Shown here piece after piece: positions 8,020 to 17,074 of a stretch of 53,499 bases of DNA. The DNA lies in NCBI RefSeq assembly GCF_018619475.1, contig NZ_JAHFZG010000021.1:1-53499 (forward strand), written 5' to 3'. Numbering within the stretch: the first letter of the stretch is position 1; each line of letters opens with the position of its first letter. Made by a program: the position numbers and the translations under genes. Origin of the DNA: Rhodomicrobium sp. Az07 (GTDB taxonomy: Bacteria; Pseudomonadota; Alphaproteobacteria; Rhizobiales; Rhodomicrobiaceae). The notes under the pieces were generated by a model. It made no database searches and was not told where the DNA came from. It saw only the letters and a program-made list of their open reading frames with translations.

Positions 8020-9684
8020 ATGACATCGACGTTGCGCATTGCCTGCGCCCAGCTCAACCCCGTTGTCGGCGACCTCGCCGGAAATGCCGCGCTGGCTCGC
8101 GCGGCGCGAGCCGAAGCGCGCGGCATGGCAGCCGATCTGGTGGTTTTCCCCGAGCTGTTCATCGCGGGCTATCCGCCGGAAGACCTGATCCTGAAGCCCG
8201 CCTTCGTGGGGGCGTGCATGGAGGCGGTGCGCGCGCTGGCCGCCGCCACGGCCGATGGCGGCCCGGCGCTGCTCGTGGGCACGCCATGGGGGGAGGACGG
8301 CAATGTTTGCAACGCGATTGCGCTGCTCGCGGGCGGCCGTATCGAAGCGCTGCGGTACAAGGTGGAGCTGCCGAATTACAGCGTGTTCGACGAGAAGCGC
8401 GTGTTCGCGCCGGGGCCGCTGCCCGAGCCGGTAAGTTTTGCCGGGCTTCGTCTCGGCCTGCCGATCTGCGAGGATATCTGGACTCCTGCCGTCGCGGGGT
8501 CGCTCGCGGCGCGCGGCGCGGACCTTCTGATTTCGCCGAACGGCTCGCCCTTTACGCTGAAGAAGTGTGCGCAGCGGCTCGACGTGGCACGCGCCCGCGT
8601 GGCCGAAACCGGCCTGCCGCTGCTCTACATCAATCAGTTCGGCGGGCAGGACGAACTCGTGTTCGACGGCGCGTCCTTCGCGCTGAACCGCGACGGTGCG
8701 CTCGCCGCGCAACTTCCGGCGTGGGAGACGTCGCTTGCGCTCACCGAATGGCGGCGCGATGCAAGCGGCTGGGCGTGTGCAAGCGGCCCGGATGCGCGCG
8801 TCGAGGAAGGGAGCGAGGCGGCCTACCTCGCTTGCGTCACAGGCTTGCGCGATTACGTCGAGAAAAACCGCTTCCCCGGCGTGGTGCTGGGCCTTTCCGG
8901 CGGCATCGACAGCGCGCTTTGTGCGGCAATGGCGACCGATGCGCTGGGCGCCGCGCGCGTGCATTGCATCATGCTGCCCTACCGCTACACCTCGAACGCC
9001 TCGCTCGACGACGCGGAAGCGTGCGCCGAAGCGCTTGGCGTTCGCTACGAAATCGTGCCGATCCATGCGGCGGTGGAGGCGTTCAGCGGCATGCTCGCGC
9101 CGCTGTTCAAGGACGCGCAGCCGGGCCTCGCCGAAGAAAACCTGCAATCGCGCATTCGCGGGACGACGCTGATGGCCGTGTCGAACAAGTTCGGCGGGAT
9201 GGTCGTGACCACGGGCAACAAATCCGAGGTGTCGGCCGGCTACGCCACGCTTTACGGCGACATGAACGGTGGCTTCAATCCGGTCAAGGATCTCTACAAG
9301 ACGCAGGTCTTCGCGCTGTCGCGCTTCCGCAACGAGCACGTGCCGATGGGCTGCCTTGGGCCGGGCGGCATCGTCATCCCGGAGACCGTCATCACCAAGG
9401 CGCCGACCGCCGAATTGCGCGAGAACCAGAGGGATCAGGATTCGCTGCCGCCCTACGATGTGCTGGACGACATCCTCGAAAGCCTCGTGGATCGCGAGGA
9501 ACCGCTGGCCACCATCGTCGCGCGCGGACATGCGCCGGACACGGTGAAAAAGGTGGAGCGCCTGCTCTATCTTTCGGAGTACAAGCGGCGGCAGGCTGCC
9601 CCCGGCGTGAAGATCACCGAGAGGAATTTCGGCCGCGACCGCCGCTATCCGATCGTCAATCGCTTCCGCGAGACGGTGGGATGA
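8020..9684 (+). CDS. nadE: Glutamine-dependent NAD+ synthetase
   Basis: A 554-residue protein that amidates nicotinic acid adenine dinucleotide to NAD+ with ATP, using ammonia from glutamine. The N-terminal nitrilase-like glutaminase (residues ~1-270) shows the Glu of VFPELFIAG, the Lys of YKVELPNY and the Cys of LPICEDIW. The C-terminal synthetase has the PP-loop GLSGGIDSALC and TTGNKSEVSAGYATLYGD. Several in-frame codons extend upstream, but the ATG at 8020 follows GGGAGA and begins at the first conserved strand (TLRIACAQLNP). It is transcribed away from tRNA-Thr. The 335 bp beyond its stop reach a lower-GC insert on the other strand. Confidence 0.95.
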   Translation: MTSTLRIACAQLNPVVGDLAGNAALARAARAEARGMAADLVVFPELFIAGYPPEDLILKPAFVGACMEAVRALAAATADGGPALLVGTPWGEDGNVCNAIALLAGGRIEALRYKVELPNYSVFDEKRVFAPGPLPEPVSFAGLRLGLPICEDIWTPAVAGSLAARGADLLISPNGSPFTLKKCAQRLDVARARVAETGLPLLYINQFGGQDELVFDGASFALNRDGALAAQLPAWETSLALTEWRRDASGWACASGPDARVEEGSEAAYLACVTGLRDYVEKNRFPGVVLGLSGGIDSALCAAMATDALGAARVHCIMLPYRYTSNASLDDAEACAEALGVRYEIVPIHAAVEAFSGMLAPLFKDAQPGLAEENLQSRIRGTTLMAVSNKFGGMVVTTGNKSEVSAGYATLYGDMNGGFNPVKDLYKTQVFALSRFRNEHVPMGCLGPGGIVIPETVITKAPTAELRENQRDQDSLPPYDVLDDILESLVDREEPLATIVARGHAPDTVKKVERLLYLSEYKRRQAAPGVKITERNFGRDRRYPIVNRFRETVG

Positions 9685-9811
9685 GGGGGAGCAGAAGAAA
9701 CAAGTTTCGTAGCATAGCAAAACGGCGAAGCTCGCTTTGGGATCTCATAGCGGATACCGGCCGGAACCCGAATCTGAAGAATGGGCCAGAGGCCGTGTAG
9801 AGATTGTAGAC

Positions 9812-10141
9812 TCAGGCGTAACGTGGCTTCGCCGGGTTACTGTGGTGCCATGCCTCCTGGGGTAGCGAACGTACGAAAGTGTCCGCGATATCAAGTGCAC
9901 CGTGCGCAGTTGCCCATTGAAGGTGCTCGTAGAATCGGGCCGCACGGGAAGCGTCATTGGAGAAAGTCCATGCCGACAGCACGATCGGTGGCGCTGGCTC
10001 CCAGGTTATGCCGCCATTGGTGTCGAGGCGTCGACCGCCGATTTTTTGCCAGAGCGCATGCCACTCCATGGGGCGAGGACAGACCCGATCATCGGACATA
10101 ACAAAGGACAGCAATGCTTCAAGTTGTAATTCCGTATCCAT
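9812..10141 (-). CDS. Small protein paired with an HEPN-like gene, function unknown
   Basis: A 109-residue acidic protein (MDTELQLEALLSFVMSDDR onward) rich in Trp and His (EWHALWQ, ITWEPAPP, QWATAHGAL, EAWHHSN). It resembles small uncharacterised proteins scattered through bacterial genomes, often with a WEPPLPLIL-like segment; no fold or function is assigned. Its ATG overlaps the upstream gene's stop as TGATG, so translation is almost certainly coupled. The pair is lower in GC than the flanking genes, a sign of transfer. It lacks nucleotidyltransferase motifs, so it is not a MNT antitoxin of the classic HEPN/MNT type. Confidence 0.7.
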   Translation of the reverse strand: MDTELQLEALLSFVMSDDRVCPRPMEWHALWQKIGGRRLDTNGGITWEPAPPIVLSAWTFSNDASRAARFYEHLQWATAHGALDIADTFVRSLPQEAWHHSNPAKPRYA

Positions 10142-10968
10142 CAGTACTCACCTTCAGGTCGAAGTGGATCCAACGCATGACCCACTTTAAGTCCCATCTC
10201 ATGAGTCGTAACGAAATCTATAAGCATTTGCTGATGAACGCGAATTGGGCGACCACTCTCGCTAAACGATCCTTGTAACCACGGGCGAAAGCATCCCAAC
10301 TGCTTCTGTTTCTGCTTCGCCTCCTCGTAGCTTGCTACGTTCCCCACTGACAACTGAATCAGCATCTTTCGCTCAAGTTCTTGATAAACGTCTTCATTGC
10401 TTGGAGCGACGCAGTAAGGCGGAATGTAAGGCGGGACCCTATGCGCCAATGGATGCCGCCAATCTGCGACGTAGTCGAGCCACTTATCTCTTTCGGCTAG
10501 ATATGTTTGCAATTCGGCGGGCAACGACGTCCGAACGATAGTATTGTTCCGCCAGAACCCAACATTTCCCCGCTTTACGGCCCGACCTTTCTCGTCTCGG
10601 ACGCTCTTCTCGCACACCCAAACCCACGCAAGGTTGTCAATTGCTCCATAGACATTGATAAGAAAAGCATGCGCCGCAATTTCGGCCCCGACGATTGATT
10701 CATCATTTGGGAGATTGGCCTGTGGTCGGTCAAGTGGAAGGTATTCAAACAATCGACTGACACAGTGCATCATGATATTGACGCGCCGCAAGAACCCCTG
10801 CACGCCTAGCTCTCGCCCGCGTTCCGAAACGTAATTACGATAGACAAAAACATGCATTAGTTCGTGGTACTTGGTTCGCAAGAAGGGCAGCTCCTGGACC
10901 ATCGACGCCACTGCTTTATCGCTATAGCTCATCCGAATGCCTGTCCGTTCTATGCACACCCGCTTCAC
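10141..10968 (-). CDS. HEPN-like protein, possible ribonuclease or abortive-infection factor
   Basis: A 275-residue, mainly helical protein. A motif R171-HPLA-H176 (WRHPLAHRVPPYIPPY) matches the R-x4-6-H signature of HEPN ribonucleases, preceded by a helix (NVYGAIDNLAWVWV) like that of HEPN proteins. This is motif-level evidence only. Translation probably opens at the GTG at 10968, which has GGAG seven bases upstream; an ATG at 10932 (MSYSDKAV) is the alternative. The stop is shared as TGATG with the 109-residue gene downstream. Base composition is close to 50% GC by eye, unlike neighbouring core genes, and it sits between nadE and a regulator gene. HEPN genes often serve defence or toxin-antitoxin modules, so such a role is a reasonable inference, not shown. 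Confidence 0.6.
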   Translation of the reverse strand: MKRVCIERTGIRMSYSDKAVASMVQELPFLRTKYHELMHVFVYRNYVSERGRELGVQGFLRRVNIMMHCVSRLFEYLPLDRPQANLPNDESIVGAEIAAHAFLINVYGAIDNLAWVWVCEKSVRDEKGRAVKRGNVGFWRNNTIVRTSLPAELQTYLAERDKWLDYVADWRHPLAHRVPPYIPPYCVAPSNEDVYQELERKMLIQLSVGNVASYEEAKQKQKQLGCFRPWLQGSFSESGRPIRVHQQMLIDFVTTHEMGLKVGHALDPLRPEGEY

Positions 10969-11134
10969 GGCGATCTCCGAATCGCACGGATGCGCCTATC
11001 AGTGTCCAAATCCACGCGAGGATCGATTCGAGTCAAGGGCAGGATTGTTTCAGCTTTTTTCGGAAAGGACCGCGTTTGGATCTAAAAGCGGTCTCCGTGC
11101 CTAATGAACCAGTTGCCGCAACGCGTCTTTCGCC

Positions 11135-11434
11135 TCAGGGGCAGTAGATCTCGTAGAGAATTTCCAGCATTCTGCGTGCCGGGTCGCTGGAGATGGAATA
11201 GAAGATCGTTTGCCCCTCGCGCCGAGTTGCGACGAGCCGGTCTTTTCGAAGCAGCGCGAGATGCTGCGAGACGGTCGACTCCCGCGCTTGCAGGAACTGC
11301 GCGAGTTCGCCCACCGACTTTTCGCTTTCGATCAGCTGGCACATGATCATGAGCCGGGACTTGTTGCCCAGCGATTGCAGAAGCTCGACCGCCACATCGG
11401 CGGCTTGCGACATTTTTTCGGTCTGTATATTCAT
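11135..11434 (-). CDS. ArsR-family thiol-switch repressor (BigR/SqrR-like)
   Basis: A 99-residue winged-helix repressor (MNIQTEKMSQAADVAVELLQ). The recognition helix is STVSQHLALLRKDRLV, and the wing is TRREGQTIFYSI. Two cysteines, C32 (LMIMCQLIE) and C98 (LYEIYCP), occupy the places of the pair that forms an intramolecular polysulfide or disulfide bridge in BigR and SqrR, so a reactive-sulfur or redox signal is likely (inference from the family). It lacks the ELCVCDL-type metal site of ArsR. Translation could run from farther upstream, but the ATG at 11434 matches family length. The gene diverges from the adaptor-RND operon, with a CTATAC...GTATAG inverted repeat 30 bp before its start. Confidence 0.85.
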   Translation of the reverse strand: MNIQTEKMSQAADVAVELLQSLGNKSRLMIMCQLIESEKSVGELAQFLQARESTVSQHLALLRKDRLVATRREGQTIFYSISSDPARRMLEILYEIYCP

Positions 11435-11463
11435 TTTTCCGTAGATACGAAGCCACGAACGTC

Positions 11464-11489
11464 CTATACCACATCTAGCATCTGTATAG
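11464..11489. promoter_or_regulatory. Candidate repressor operator between divergent genes
   Basis: CTATAC (11464-11469) and GTATAG (11484-11489) form perfect six-base arms with a 14-bp spacer, in AT-rich DNA 30 bp upstream of the BigR-like gene. The length and symmetry suit an ArsR-family dimer. Its function and target promoter are inferred. Confidence 0.45.
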
Positions 11490-11684
11490 AAAAAGAAAAG
11501 CTGCCAGACTGACGGCGCGAGGCGGCCAATCATCGCGGTAGATAGAGGTTTTGTATGTGTCCGACCGACAAGGCCGGCCTCCTCATGCAGCCGGCATCAG
11601 CCGGTTCGCTACAAGTCCCGGTCCTCCCTTTTGTGGCGGCGGAGATTGCATCGCGTATTTCGACACTCAAGAAGGGACGTGGAA

Positions 11685-12728
11685 ATGACGCCTCGTAATT
11701 TCGGGCGAGCCACAGCGCGATTTTCGGCGAGCCTCGCGGTGCTGGCGGCGCTGGTCCTCTCCGCGCATGCGATCGCGACCGCCGCCAAGGCTCAAGAGGT
11801 TTTCGAGGTCAGGGAAACCAGCATCGACGATCTCAAATCCGTGTTCGCCACCGTGCGCAGCACTGACGAGATCAATGCGCGCGTGCGCACCGGCGGGACC
11901 ATCGCCTCGCTCACCATCAAGCGCGGGAGCGAGGTCAAGACGGGCGACGTGATCGCGACAGTCGCGGATCAGAAACTCGCACTCAAGATGAAATCGCTCG
12001 ACGCCCTGATCGTCGGCCTCAGATCGCGCGCCGATACGGCAAAGAGCGAGGCCCAGCGTCAGGAGCAGCTTGCGCAACGCGGCTTCGCGGCGGGCGCGAA
12101 GGTCGAAGAAGCGCGCGCAGCTTCGCAAGTTGCCGCGAATGCCCTGAAATCCGCCGAGGCCGAGCGAGCGGTTCTCACCCGGGAGGTCGAGGAAGGCGAT
12201 GTTCTGGCACCGGCGCAAGGTCGTGTGCTGACCATCCCCGTGACCGTCGGCGCGGTGGTCATGCCGGGCGAGACAATCGCGAAAATTGCGGCGAACGCCT
12301 ACGTGCTGCGCCTTGAATTGCCCGAGCGACACGCACGCTTCATCAAGCGAGGCGATCCGGTCATCGTCGGAGGCCGCGCGCTCTCGGATAACGGCGCGCC
12401 GCTCGGCAGTGGCGCGATATCGCTCGTCTACCCCGAGCTTCAGGACGGCCGCGTGATCGCGGACGCGCAAGCCGAGGGGCTCGGCCGGTATTTTGTCGGC
12501 GAACGCGTTCTCGTCTGGATCTCGGCCGGAAAGCGACAGGCGATAGCCGTGCCTCGCGCCTATGTTTTCAAGCGCTTCGGCCTCGATTACGCCCGCGTTC
12601 GCAAGGACGACGGCAAGCTTGTGGACGTCGTGGTTCAGACAGGACAGCCCGCAAAGCTTGAAGGAGATGGCGACGCCGTCGAGGTGCTGTCAGGGCTTCG
12701 TTCCGGCGACAGGCTGGTGCGGCCATGA
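11685..12728 (+). CDS. RND efflux periplasmic adaptor (membrane fusion protein)
   Basis: A 347-residue HlyD/AcrA-type adaptor that bridges an inner-membrane RND pump to an outer-membrane channel. Residues ~1-40 are a signal peptide (AVLAALVLSAHAIATAAKAQ). The barrel-sandwich/lipoyl half-motifs are visible as GTIASLTIKRGSEVKTGDVIA and VLAPAQGRVLTIPVTVGAVVMPGE, flanking an alpha-hairpin of about 70 residues (RSRADTAKSEAQRQEQLAQRG). The ATG at 11685 has an upstream GGGACGTGGA. The stop overlaps the start of the pump gene by four bases (ATGA). No outer-membrane factor gene is in the window, so a TolC supplied elsewhere is likely. Confidence 0.92.
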   Translation: MTPRNFGRATARFSASLAVLAALVLSAHAIATAAKAQEVFEVRETSIDDLKSVFATVRSTDEINARVRTGGTIASLTIKRGSEVKTGDVIATVADQKLALKMKSLDALIVGLRSRADTAKSEAQRQEQLAQRGFAAGAKVEEARAASQVAANALKSAEAERAVLTREVEEGDVLAPAQGRVLTIPVTVGAVVMPGETIAKIAANAYVLRLELPERHARFIKRGDPVIVGGRALSDNGAPLGSGAISLVYPELQDGRVIADAQAEGLGRYFVGERVLVWISAGKRQAIAVPRAYVFKRFGLDYARVRKDDGKLVDVVVQTGQPAKLEGDGDAVEVLSGLRSGDRLVRP

Positions 12729-15700
12729 AGCTCGGTATTTCAGGATACCTCACGCGGGCGTTTATTAATTCCCCGCTGACCCCGCTTCTTCTCATGCTGG
12801 CGCTGATGCTGGGCTCGATAGCGCTCGTTACGCTTCCGCGCGAGGAGGAGCCGCAAATCTCAGTGCCGATGGTGGACATCCAGGTGCGCGCCGACGGGCT
12901 GAAGGCGCAGGACGCGGCGCGACTCGTGACGGAGCCGCTCGAAACCATCGTGAAGGCCATCAGCGGCGTTGAACATGTCTACAGCCAGACTTCCGACGAC
13001 CGCGTTCTCGTCACCGCACGCTTCCTGGTCGGGACCAACTCGGATGAAGCGATCTTGCGCGTGCATGAGAAAGTGCGCGCCAATATGGACAGGATCCCCA
13101 TCGGAATCCCCGAGCCGTTGATTATCGGCCGCGGCATCGACGATGTTGCGATCCTCAGCTTGACGCTGGCGCCGAAGCCCGAAGCGGCGGAGCGTTGGAC
13201 GGACAACGCGATCTATCATCTCGCTGAAAATCTGCGCATCGAACTTGCGAAGGTCGACAATGTCGGGCTGACCTACATCGTCGGCGGCCGCCCCGATCAG
13301 ATCCGCATCGAGCCCGATCCCGAAAAGCTGTCGCTCTATGGCGTAACGCTGTCGCAGCTCGTGGACAAGGTGCGCTCTGCAAACCGCTCCTTTCTCGCAG
13401 GCCAGATCCGCGACCGGGATCGCGCGGTGCCCATCGTCGCCGGTCAGACCTTGCAAGGCGTGCCGGACATCGGCCTCCTTCTTCTGACAACGCGCGATGG
13501 TCGCCCCGTCTATGTTCGCGACGTGGCCCGGATCGTCGTCGGCGCCAAGCCGCTGGAGCAGCAAAGCTGGCATCTGCAAAAGGACGAGAACGGCGAGTTG
13601 ACGCGCGTGCCGTCCGTCACAATCGCCATCGCGAAGCGCGCGGGCGCGAACGCCGTGGAGATTTCGGAAAAGCTTGTCGAGAAGCTTGAGCGCCTGCGCG
13701 GGGCTGCGCTGCCCGACGACATCGAGGTTCACGTCACGCGCAATTACGGCGCGACCGCAAGCGAGAAGGCCGACGAGTTGCTGTTCCATCTCGGGCTTGC
13801 GACGGTCTCGATCGTGGCGCTTATCGTGTTCGCCATCGGCTGGCGCGAGGGGATCGTGGTCGCCATCGTGATCCCGACCACAATCCTGCTCACGATGTTC
13901 GCCTCGTGGGTCATGGGCTACACCATCAACCGCGTGAGCTTGTTCGCGCTGATCTTCTCCATCGGCATTCTCGTCGACGACGCCATCGTCGTGATCGAAA
14001 ACATTGCGCGCCACTGGGCAATGCCCGGCAACCGAAGCCGCATGCAGGCGACGATCGAGGCGGTGGCCGAAGTGGGCAACCCGACGATTCTCGCGACGCT
14101 CACCGTGGTGGTGGCTCTGTTGCCCATGCTGTTCGTCTCCGGGTTGATGGGGCCGTATATGAGCCCGATCCCCGCGAATGCTTCGGCGGCGATGATCTTC
14201 TCCTTCTTCGTAGCGGTGATGGTGACGCCGTGGCTCATGATGAAAATCGGCCGGAAGCACGTGGGCGCCGATGAGCACGAGCACGGCGGAGGATTCCTGG
14301 CACGCGCCTACGTGGCGGCCGCCAAACCGATTCTCCGCGACCGAAAGCGCGCGTTGATGTTCCTGCTTGCGGTGGGCGCCGCGACACTCGCCTCGCTGAT
14401 GCTGTTCTGGACAAAGGCGGTGACGGTGAAGCTCCTGCCCTTCGACAACAAATCCGAAGTGCAAATTGTCATCGATCTGCCGAAAGGCGCCTCGCTCGAA
14501 CAGACCGGCCGCGTGCTCGACGCTGCCGCCGAGCGGCTCAAGGGCCTGCCCGAACTCGTCTCGATCCAGTCCTACGCAGGCGCCGCCGCGCCTTTCAATT
14601 TCAACGGCCTCGTCCGCCACTACTATATGCGAACCGGCCCTGAGCAGGGCGATCTCGCGCTCAATCTCGCGCCGAGGTCGGAGCGCTCGCGCACGAGCCA
14701 CGAAATCGCGCTTGACGCGCGCGAGAGGTTGCGCGGCCTCGACATGCCGGAGGGAACCGCACTCAAGGTTGTCGAGGTGCCGCCTGGGCCGCCCGTGTTG
14801 TCCACGCTGCTGGCCGAGGTATACGGACCCGATCCGGAGACGCGCCGGGCCACGGCCACGAAACTGAAGGAGATTTTTGAAAGCGTGCCTTTCATCGTGG
14901 ATGTGGACGCGAGCTTCAGAACGCCCGAGGACCGCCTTCGCGTCTCCATCGATCAGGACAAGCTCGAATTCTTCCGCGTCGAACAGCGGGACGTGTACGA
15001 CACGATTCAGGCTTACCTTTCCGGCGTCCCGGTGGGCTATTCGCATCGCGGCGAGGGGCATCATCCCGTGGAGATTGCCGTCGCCTTGCCGAAGCACGAG
15101 CTTTCGCTGTCGCAGCGGACGCTTTCCACGCCTGTTCCGGCTAACGCGACCCCCGGCAATCGCGCCATCGTCGAACTGGGCGATCTGGTGAGCCTGACGA
15201 CGGAGCGCGCCTCGTTTCCGATCTTCCGGCACAACGGGAGACCGGCCGAGATGGTGACGGCTGAACTCGCGGGCAGCTTCGAGGCGCCGATCTACGGCAT
15301 GCTCGCGGTACGCGACGCTATCGACAAGGCCGACTGGGGCGCGGGGCAGAAGCCGGTTATCGCCCTTCACGGCCAGCCCGATGACGAATCCAGGCCGACG
15401 CTGCTTTGGGACGGCGAATGGGAAGTGACCTATGTCACCTTCCGCGATCTCGGCGCCGCTTTCGGCATCGCGATCCTCGGCATCTATTTCATCGTGGTCG
15501 GCCAGTTCGGTTCGTTCAAGCTGCCGCTCGTGATCCTGACGCCGGTGCCGCTCACGCTCATCGGCATCATGCTGGGGCACTGGATGTTCAGCGCGCCGTT
15601 CACGGCGACATCGATGATCGGTTTCATCGCGCTTGCGGGCATCATCGTTCGAAACTCGATCCTGCTTGTGGACTTCATTCGCAGCAAGCGGGGAAGCGGC

Positions 15701-15955
15701 ATGCCGTTGAAGCAGGTGCTGCTGGAGGCGGGCGCCATCCGGTTCAAGCCTATCCTCCTGACAGCGCTCGCGGCGATGTTCGGCGCGGCGGTCATTCTGT
15801 TCGATCCCATTTTTCAGGGGCTCGCGATATCGCTGCTGTTCGGCCTCGCCTCCTCGACGCTGCTGACGGTGCTCGTCATTCCGGCGATCTATGTTGTGCT
15901 GCGCGATGAAAGCCGGCCCGAACCCATGAGCGGCCAAAACCGAGGCGCCGGCTGA
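12725..15955 (+). CDS. RND efflux pump, inner-membrane permease
   Basis: A 1076-residue RND transporter of the hydrophobe/amphiphile type, about 12 membrane helices and two large periplasmic loops. TM4 carries the proton-relay pair in SIGILVDDAIVVIENI. The C-terminal half has GIIVRNSILLVDFIRSKR and the closing ALAAMFGAAVILFDPIFQGLA segment. Asp-Asp in TM4, and no His- or Met-rich metal-loop signature that I can see, argue for organic substrates rather than heavy metals, but substrate cannot be read from sequence. It overlaps the adaptor gene by ATGA and so is translationally coupled. The nearby divergent BigR/SqrR-like repressor probably controls the pair. Length is normal and no disruption is seen. 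Confidence 0.94.
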   Translation: MKLGISGYLTRAFINSPLTPLLLMLALMLGSIALVTLPREEEPQISVPMVDIQVRADGLKAQDAARLVTEPLETIVKAISGVEHVYSQTSDDRVLVTARFLVGTNSDEAILRVHEKVRANMDRIPIGIPEPLIIGRGIDDVAILSLTLAPKPEAAERWTDNAIYHLAENLRIELAKVDNVGLTYIVGGRPDQIRIEPDPEKLSLYGVTLSQLVDKVRSANRSFLAGQIRDRDRAVPIVAGQTLQGVPDIGLLLLTTRDGRPVYVRDVARIVVGAKPLEQQSWHLQKDENGELTRVPSVTIAIAKRAGANAVEISEKLVEKLERLRGAALPDDIEVHVTRNYGATASEKADELLFHLGLATVSIVALIVFAIGWREGIVVAIVIPTTILLTMFASWVMGYTINRVSLFALIFSIGILVDDAIVVIENIARHWAMPGNRSRMQATIEAVAEVGNPTILATLTVVVALLPMLFVSGLMGPYMSPIPANASAAMIFSFFVAVMVTPWLMMKIGRKHVGADEHEHGGGFLARAYVAAAKPILRDRKRALMFLLAVGAATLASLMLFWTKAVTVKLLPFDNKSEVQIVIDLPKGASLEQTGRVLDAAAERLKGLPELVSIQSYAGAAAPFNFNGLVRHYYMRTGPEQGDLALNLAPRSERSRTSHEIALDARERLRGLDMPEGTALKVVEVPPGPPVLSTLLAEVYGPDPETRRATATKLKEIFESVPFIVDVDASFRTPEDRLRVSIDQDKLEFFRVEQRDVYDTIQAYLSGVPVGYSHRGEGHHPVEIAVALPKHELSLSQRTLSTPVPANATPGNRAIVELGDLVSLTTERASFPIFRHNGRPAEMVTAELAGSFEAPIYGMLAVRDAIDKADWGAGQKPVIALHGQPDDESRPTLLWDGEWEVTYVTFRDLGAAFGIAILGIYFIVVGQFGSFKLPLVILTPVPLTLIGIMLGHWMFSAPFTATSMIGFIALAGIIVRNSILLVDFIRSKRGSGMPLKQVLLEAGAIRFKPILLTALAAMFGAAVILFDPIFQGLAISLLFGLASSTLLTVLVIPAIYVVLRDESRPEPMSGQNRGAG

Positions 15956-16257
15956 ACCCGGGCGAGCGAATTCGGCGCAGGTTCCGCGCGCATCGCCTCG
16001 CCTTGCGCGACTGATTCGAATTGCCCAAAATGAAAAAATCTCGATTTGACAATGACATGCGCATCCGGCGCAAGATGGGGTTATGGCAATTATGATATTT
16101 TACATGTGCATAGGTCGCCAAAAATCCGCACAAGGAAAGAATGGACGCCAGTGCCTTGTTTTAAAGCACGCTTTTTACGTAAAATTAAACACAACCGTAG
16201 ATTGCTAACGAAGTGGCCGGCCGCGGTGGCCGGTTCGAATCGAAAGCAAACAAAACC
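15956..16257. other. Intergenic region, probable promoter of the Ala/Lys-rich gene
   Basis: This AT-rich region contains a perfect TTGACA (16046-16051), but the best -10 match (CAAGAT at 16071-16076) is poor and 19 bp away. A second AT-rich run, TATGATATTTTAC, begins at 16091. No gene is supported here. Confidence 0.4.
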
Positions 16258-16815
16258 ATGGCCTCCCTTTCTCCCAACACGATAGCGATCAACACGATCG
16301 CCCATAATCTCGCAAATGCCGCCGATGCGGTCGCCGCCCTCGACGCCGCGATTTCCGAGGAGCTGCGCGCGCTGATCCGGCTCGCCAACGCTGAGGTCGT
16401 CCGCGTCCGCAAGGCCGCTCGGAAGGCAGCCGCCGCCGCGAAGCGTGCCGCCGTAGCCGCAGCGACTGCCGTCGAGTCGAAGCAGCCCGCGCGCCGCGGC
16501 CGCAAGCCGAAGGCTAAGATCGAAGCCTCTGCCGCCGTCGAAATTCCGGCTGTCGTAGAAGCCGTCGCCGCGAAAGCAATCGAAGCTCCCGCTGTTGCCG
16601 AAGCCGTCGCCGCTGAAGTGACAAAAGGTCCGGCTGTCGTTGAACCTGCTCCCGAAATGATCGAAGCCCCGGTTAACGAAGCGACCGTACTTTCCGGCGA
16701 GGCCATCGAAATCCCGGCCGATGCCCTCGAATTCTCCGCCGTGCTCGCCGCCGCGACGCCGAAAGCGCGGGGCCGACGCCGCAAGACTGTCGCCAACGGC
16801 ATGACCGCCCACTGA
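16258..16815 (+). CDS. Ala/Lys/Val-rich low-complexity protein (histone H1-like?)
   Basis: A 185-residue protein. Residues ~1-50 are a predicted helix (NTIAHNLANAADAVAALDAA, then ISEELRALIRLANAEVVRV). Residues ~50-88 are strongly basic and Ala-rich (RKAARKAAAAAKRAAVAAA, then ARRGRKPKAK). Residues ~92-150 hold degenerate repeats of an acidic VxEAVAAx-EAPAV type. The end is basic again (PKARGRRRKTV). Such layouts occur in histone H1-like or AlgP-like DNA-binding proteins, and acidic/basic Ala-rich tails also occur in phasins, so the role is open. GC at third codon positions is high on this strand, which supports this frame over the long antisense frames. The ribosome site before ATG 16258 is weak. 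Confidence 0.7.
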   Translation: MASLSPNTIAINTIAHNLANAADAVAALDAAISEELRALIRLANAEVVRVRKAARKAAAAAKRAAVAAATAVESKQPARRGRKPKAKIEASAAVEIPAVVEAVAAKAIEAPAVAEAVAAEVTKGPAVVEPAPEMIEAPVNEATVLSGEAIEIPADALEFSAVLAAATPKARGRRRKTVANGMTAH

Positions 16816-17074
16816 GACCGGTCGTCATCGAAGCAGAGGTTCAGACAGCCGCTACCCGCAGTCTGGCCGCAACGGCGAATGAGTGCCGCGTACCTTGGAT
16901 GGAGTGAACACCGCGTGACAAGCGTTCAGTTTTTTCCGCAGGCGATGAGGAGCTGGGGAGCGCGCCCCCGCGCCACATACGGCGGAAAGCCCCTTACAAC
17001 AAGCCGGTAGCAGGCGTCGACGTCTTCGTCGCCGCCCTGACGCCGGCTTCTTCGTGCCAAGAGCGCGTTATGTG

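Noticed and set aside
7783-9720. A 645-codon minus-strand frame opposite nadE
   Set aside because: Mirror of a conserved enzyme; no family resemblance.
12860-15937. A 1025-codon open frame opposite the RND pump
   Set aside because: His/Arg-rich mirror of a conserved gene, with no recognisable domain.
16090-16812. Minus-strand frame rich in Gly/Phe/Arg opposite the Ala/Lys-rich gene
   Set aside because: Gly- and Phe-rich repeats arise from complementing Ala/Glu codons. Third-position GC favours the plus strand.
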